From: Cercis canadensis
Lineage: Eukaryota > Streptophyta > Magnoliopsida > Fabales > Fabaceae
Reading direction: 5' to 3'
Assembly: GCA_003255065.1 (NCBI GenBank)
Contig: QAOA01003946.1
Span: 901,272-965,271, forward strand
Length of the DNA stretch: 64,000 nt
Shown piece after piece: positions 61,630 through 64,000 of the stretch (its first letter is position 1; every line of letters begins with the position of its first letter). The position numbers were made by a program, and so were the translations under genes. Below the pieces are notes generated by a model. It did no database searches, was not told the DNA's origin, and worked only from the letters and a program-made list of their open reading frames with translations.

Positions 61630-63356
61630 AATATAACAATAACATACAGCCATAATACACGAATACCTAAACATCTTCTGTGCCCAGCTCTATAGTGTAA
61701 CATATCCTAAAAGTTACCTCACCCAAAAACCAAAAGCAGAAGCTTCAAAGTCCACTGCAAAGGAAATATATAGCCCCCAAGAAGCCCTTGTGAACACTAA
61801 TAGCCATCTGCAGGAAACAGAAACATTGTGATTTCAGAGTAATATCAAACGAAGATAAAAAGGTGTGGTGCAAAGTTCTATTGCTTTAATAAGGCAGGGA
61901 ACTTCTCAAGTATACAGGAGAATGCTACATTGCATGAGCTTCTACATACTTCCATTCATGACACTCAACAGGGAGATATATGCCTAGCACTACCACCCTC
62001 CAGCTGCCTGTTCCACACTTTAGACAGTGAGGAATTTGAAGGAAAAAAATATTGTAACCTTCACAAAAGCAATAGCCCTCGCTGCCTAAATTGTCAATCA
62101 ACTAAGAGTAATTTTCTAATAACGAGATCCTCAAATAATGTCGCCAATTGCATTCCACTTTTATATCAAATAGCTTCAAGCATAATATGTATTGTTAAAA
62201 GGCAAAAACATTTGATCCTCTCTATACTTAAATTAAGGAGGTAAAAAGAAAGCCAATCAGTTTCACTGTACTAATCTCAAGGTAGACAGTCATCCTTTCC
62301 ACAATGGTGATGGTACACCCCCTAATAAGGAGACAAAAGCAATGGTAATTTTTATTCTTCGGAAATAAGTCACATAAGCGGGGTATCTCATCATTTATGT
62401 CATGTTGCATATATAAAGATGAGCTCAGACAGCCACCAGGAAGTCTTATGAGTACATCAAATATGTGAGAGAAGCAGTAGCCTGCTTAAGTATCTATTCA
62501 ACAGGGAAAACAGAACCCTAAGACTGAAGACCTGCTCTGGTGGTGTTATAAAATGACACACTTTAATTACACATGCCATGGCACCTGACTGTTCAACATT
62601 CATCTCCAAAAATAATGATTTTACAAGTCTCTGGCTACCTGAAATCAAGATCCTGATAATGGAAAGAGGGCAGAAAAATGCAATTCACAAATGTGTTCTA
62701 TTGCAACACAAGCAAGAGATGTTAACTCTTACACACCATAAGGATGCAATAAGGTTGAATCCTCAAATATTATTATGATTGCAGGGGAATCTCCTTCTCA
62801 GCATAAAAAGCCTTTCTTCCAATCTTATAATTTAGTGAAAGAGCAATAATTTTTCTCTAAGAAGCAAAAAAAAATTTGGCTGAGGGAGGGAAAAAAAAAT
62901 ATGTTCATACTACTCAACTTTTATTTTAGGTATGTGACATCAATTTAGAAGTTTAGAGGATGCCACCAAGAATAATTTTCCTCTGTAGTACTCTCTACAA
63001 AAAGCTCAAAATAAGTAATGTACATTTGATTTTATTGTAAATCCCACAAAATAGTACAGGCAGTGGCTACAGAAGGGACACAATCCAAAATGACCAAGGA
63101 ATTTACTTTGTTAACAATATTTACAAAGCTATTATCATCAGCATTACCATAGAAGCACAATGACAGACATAACATATAGCTCATGGTAAAGAAACCAAGG
63201 TATGCTTTACATTATGTGTGCTGCATATGATAATAGACTCTAAAACCAGGCCTCTACAGTCTTCACATCATACATTATGCTACTCTAAGTCAATAATGAT
63301 AAAGAATACCTCAATTACTCTCCCAAGACATAAAGCAGGAAACAAGTGTGTGTTAT
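61630..63356 (-). other. Probable spliced 3' UTR of the membrane-protein gene
   Basis: On the minus strand a strong acceptor TTTCCTGCAG (near 61811) opens a possible non-coding last exon running to about 61630. The stretch 61820-63356 has no conserved frame. If it belongs to the gene whose stop is at 63357, that gene has one or more introns after its stop. Alternatively it is an unrelated non-coding region. Confidence 0.3.
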
Positions 63357-63972
63357 CTACTTGTCTGGATGTCCTCGTTTGGCTTTACGGCGTCCATGGT
63401 TGTTGTTCACATTTCGAACAGGTCTCTGTGCCTTTTTGCTGCAGTAGAGAAATAAGAGAAGTTTGTAACCAGAAATTCCAAATTTCAGGGAAAAAATCAT
63501 AATGTAAATATCAAGAGGGAAACAAAGATTAACAAAAAGCAAATCATCTTTAAATTTTCAGAGTCATACTGACCAGAAAATGGCAGAGAAAACCCTAGCC
63601 AGTAAAATAATAGGTAACGCCAAGAGAGCAGAGGCCTGCAAAAATGTACAGTGTGTCTGTCAAATCACCTGATCTTGATTATGTTAATTTCATCAATTGT
63701 TAGTCAGGACATATGTAATTGATACATACTGCAAACCATTCCAACTCTTTAGTAGCAAGAGGTCTAATAAGCTCATGCTTTTGCAGTGTCTCCTTGACAG
63801 TTGCTTGGACCTTCACAGAATAAGAAAAATACTCATAAAGCAACATAAGAATCATCTTTTTTATATAAATACCATGCATAAACTTTCTTTAGTATTTCTT
63901 GACAGAATAATGATAAGAAAGTTAAATAACTTTCCAAGAGTATGAAGTCAAAAAACTGAGTGCATCCAGATC
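63357..63972 (-). CDS. Unidentified protein, C-terminal 88 residues, one membrane segment and basic tail
   Basis: Four minus-strand exons join in phase: 63972-63931 (weak donor GTTATT), 63810-63730, 63635-63574 and 63438-63357 (stop TAG). The last three have good GT-AG borders. The peptide reads DLDALSFLTSYSWK, then VQATVKETLQKHELIRPLAT and KELEWFA, then the hydrophobic segment ASALLALPIILLARVFSAIF, and ends CKKAQRPVRNVNNNHGRRKA with KRGHPDK. The architecture is an amphipathic, charged part, a single C-terminal membrane helix, and a short Lys/Arg/His-rich cytosolic tail. I do not recognise the family and assign no function. The 5' exons lie beyond the window. Confidence 0.65.
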
Positions 63973-64000
63973 CTAGAAATAGAACAGAAGTTGTAAGCTA

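Noticed and set aside
1-64000. CRISPR arrays, bacterial operons or phage-type systems
   Set aside because: The window is plant nuclear DNA with introns; nothing of this kind was seen.

Overview
This window is nuclear DNA from a flowering plant, most likely a eudicot and probably a heterozygous woody species. It is AT-rich, has GT-AG introns, and carries plant-only families: DYW and E-class PPR proteins, a NAC factor, a DUF630/DUF632 protein, an OVATE-family relic and a 2-on-2 haemoglobin. The species cannot be named from sequence alone. Five isolated N bases are present. Four of them sit exactly between two near-identical copies of equal length (166, 70, 425 and 301 bp), which looks like allelic contigs laid end to end, so those local duplications should not be read as biology.

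Layout. At 1-5 kb is the 3' part of an ASI1/IBM2-like gene (+), an RNA-binding regulator of transcripts with heterochromatic introns. From 5 to 18 kb is a gene-poor, repeat-rich stretch. It holds an aspartic-proteinase terminal exon, two copies of a cargo-carrying terminal-inverted-repeat element, and a Mutator-type MITE with a 9-bp target duplication. From 18 to 23.5 kb are a four-exon DUF630/DUF632 gene (+) and an intronless small-protein gene (+). From 26 to 42 kb is a compact gene cluster: truncated haemoglobin GLB3 (-), the LAMMER kinase AFC3 (+), two intronless PPR genes arranged head to head with 31 bp between their start codons (At3g15130-like on -, MEF21-like on +), and the tail-anchored-protein receptor GET2 (-). 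In Arabidopsis AFC3, GET2 and GLB3 are also close neighbours (At4g32660, At4g32680, At4g32690), which supports the calls.

From 42.2 to 44.7 kb is a 2.45-kb Pack-MULE-like element with about 155-bp inverted repeats, a 9-bp target duplication and a captured piece of an NPF (nitrate/peptide transporter) gene. Next come an OVATE-family pseudogene split by a palindromic MITE, and a TRM8-type tRNA m7G methyltransferase (-). A gene desert at 49-57 kb follows; it contains an old 1.28-kb tandem duplication of unknown nature. At 57.5-59.3 kb is an ANAC038/039-like NAC gene (+). The window ends with the last four exons of an unidentified membrane protein (-).

The genes are mostly ordinary housekeeping or regulatory loci that do not form one pathway. 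The interest lies in the gene-capturing DNA elements, the OFP disruption, the overlapping PPR promoters and the duplicated block upstream of the NAC gene. I found no evidence for a wholly new biological system.
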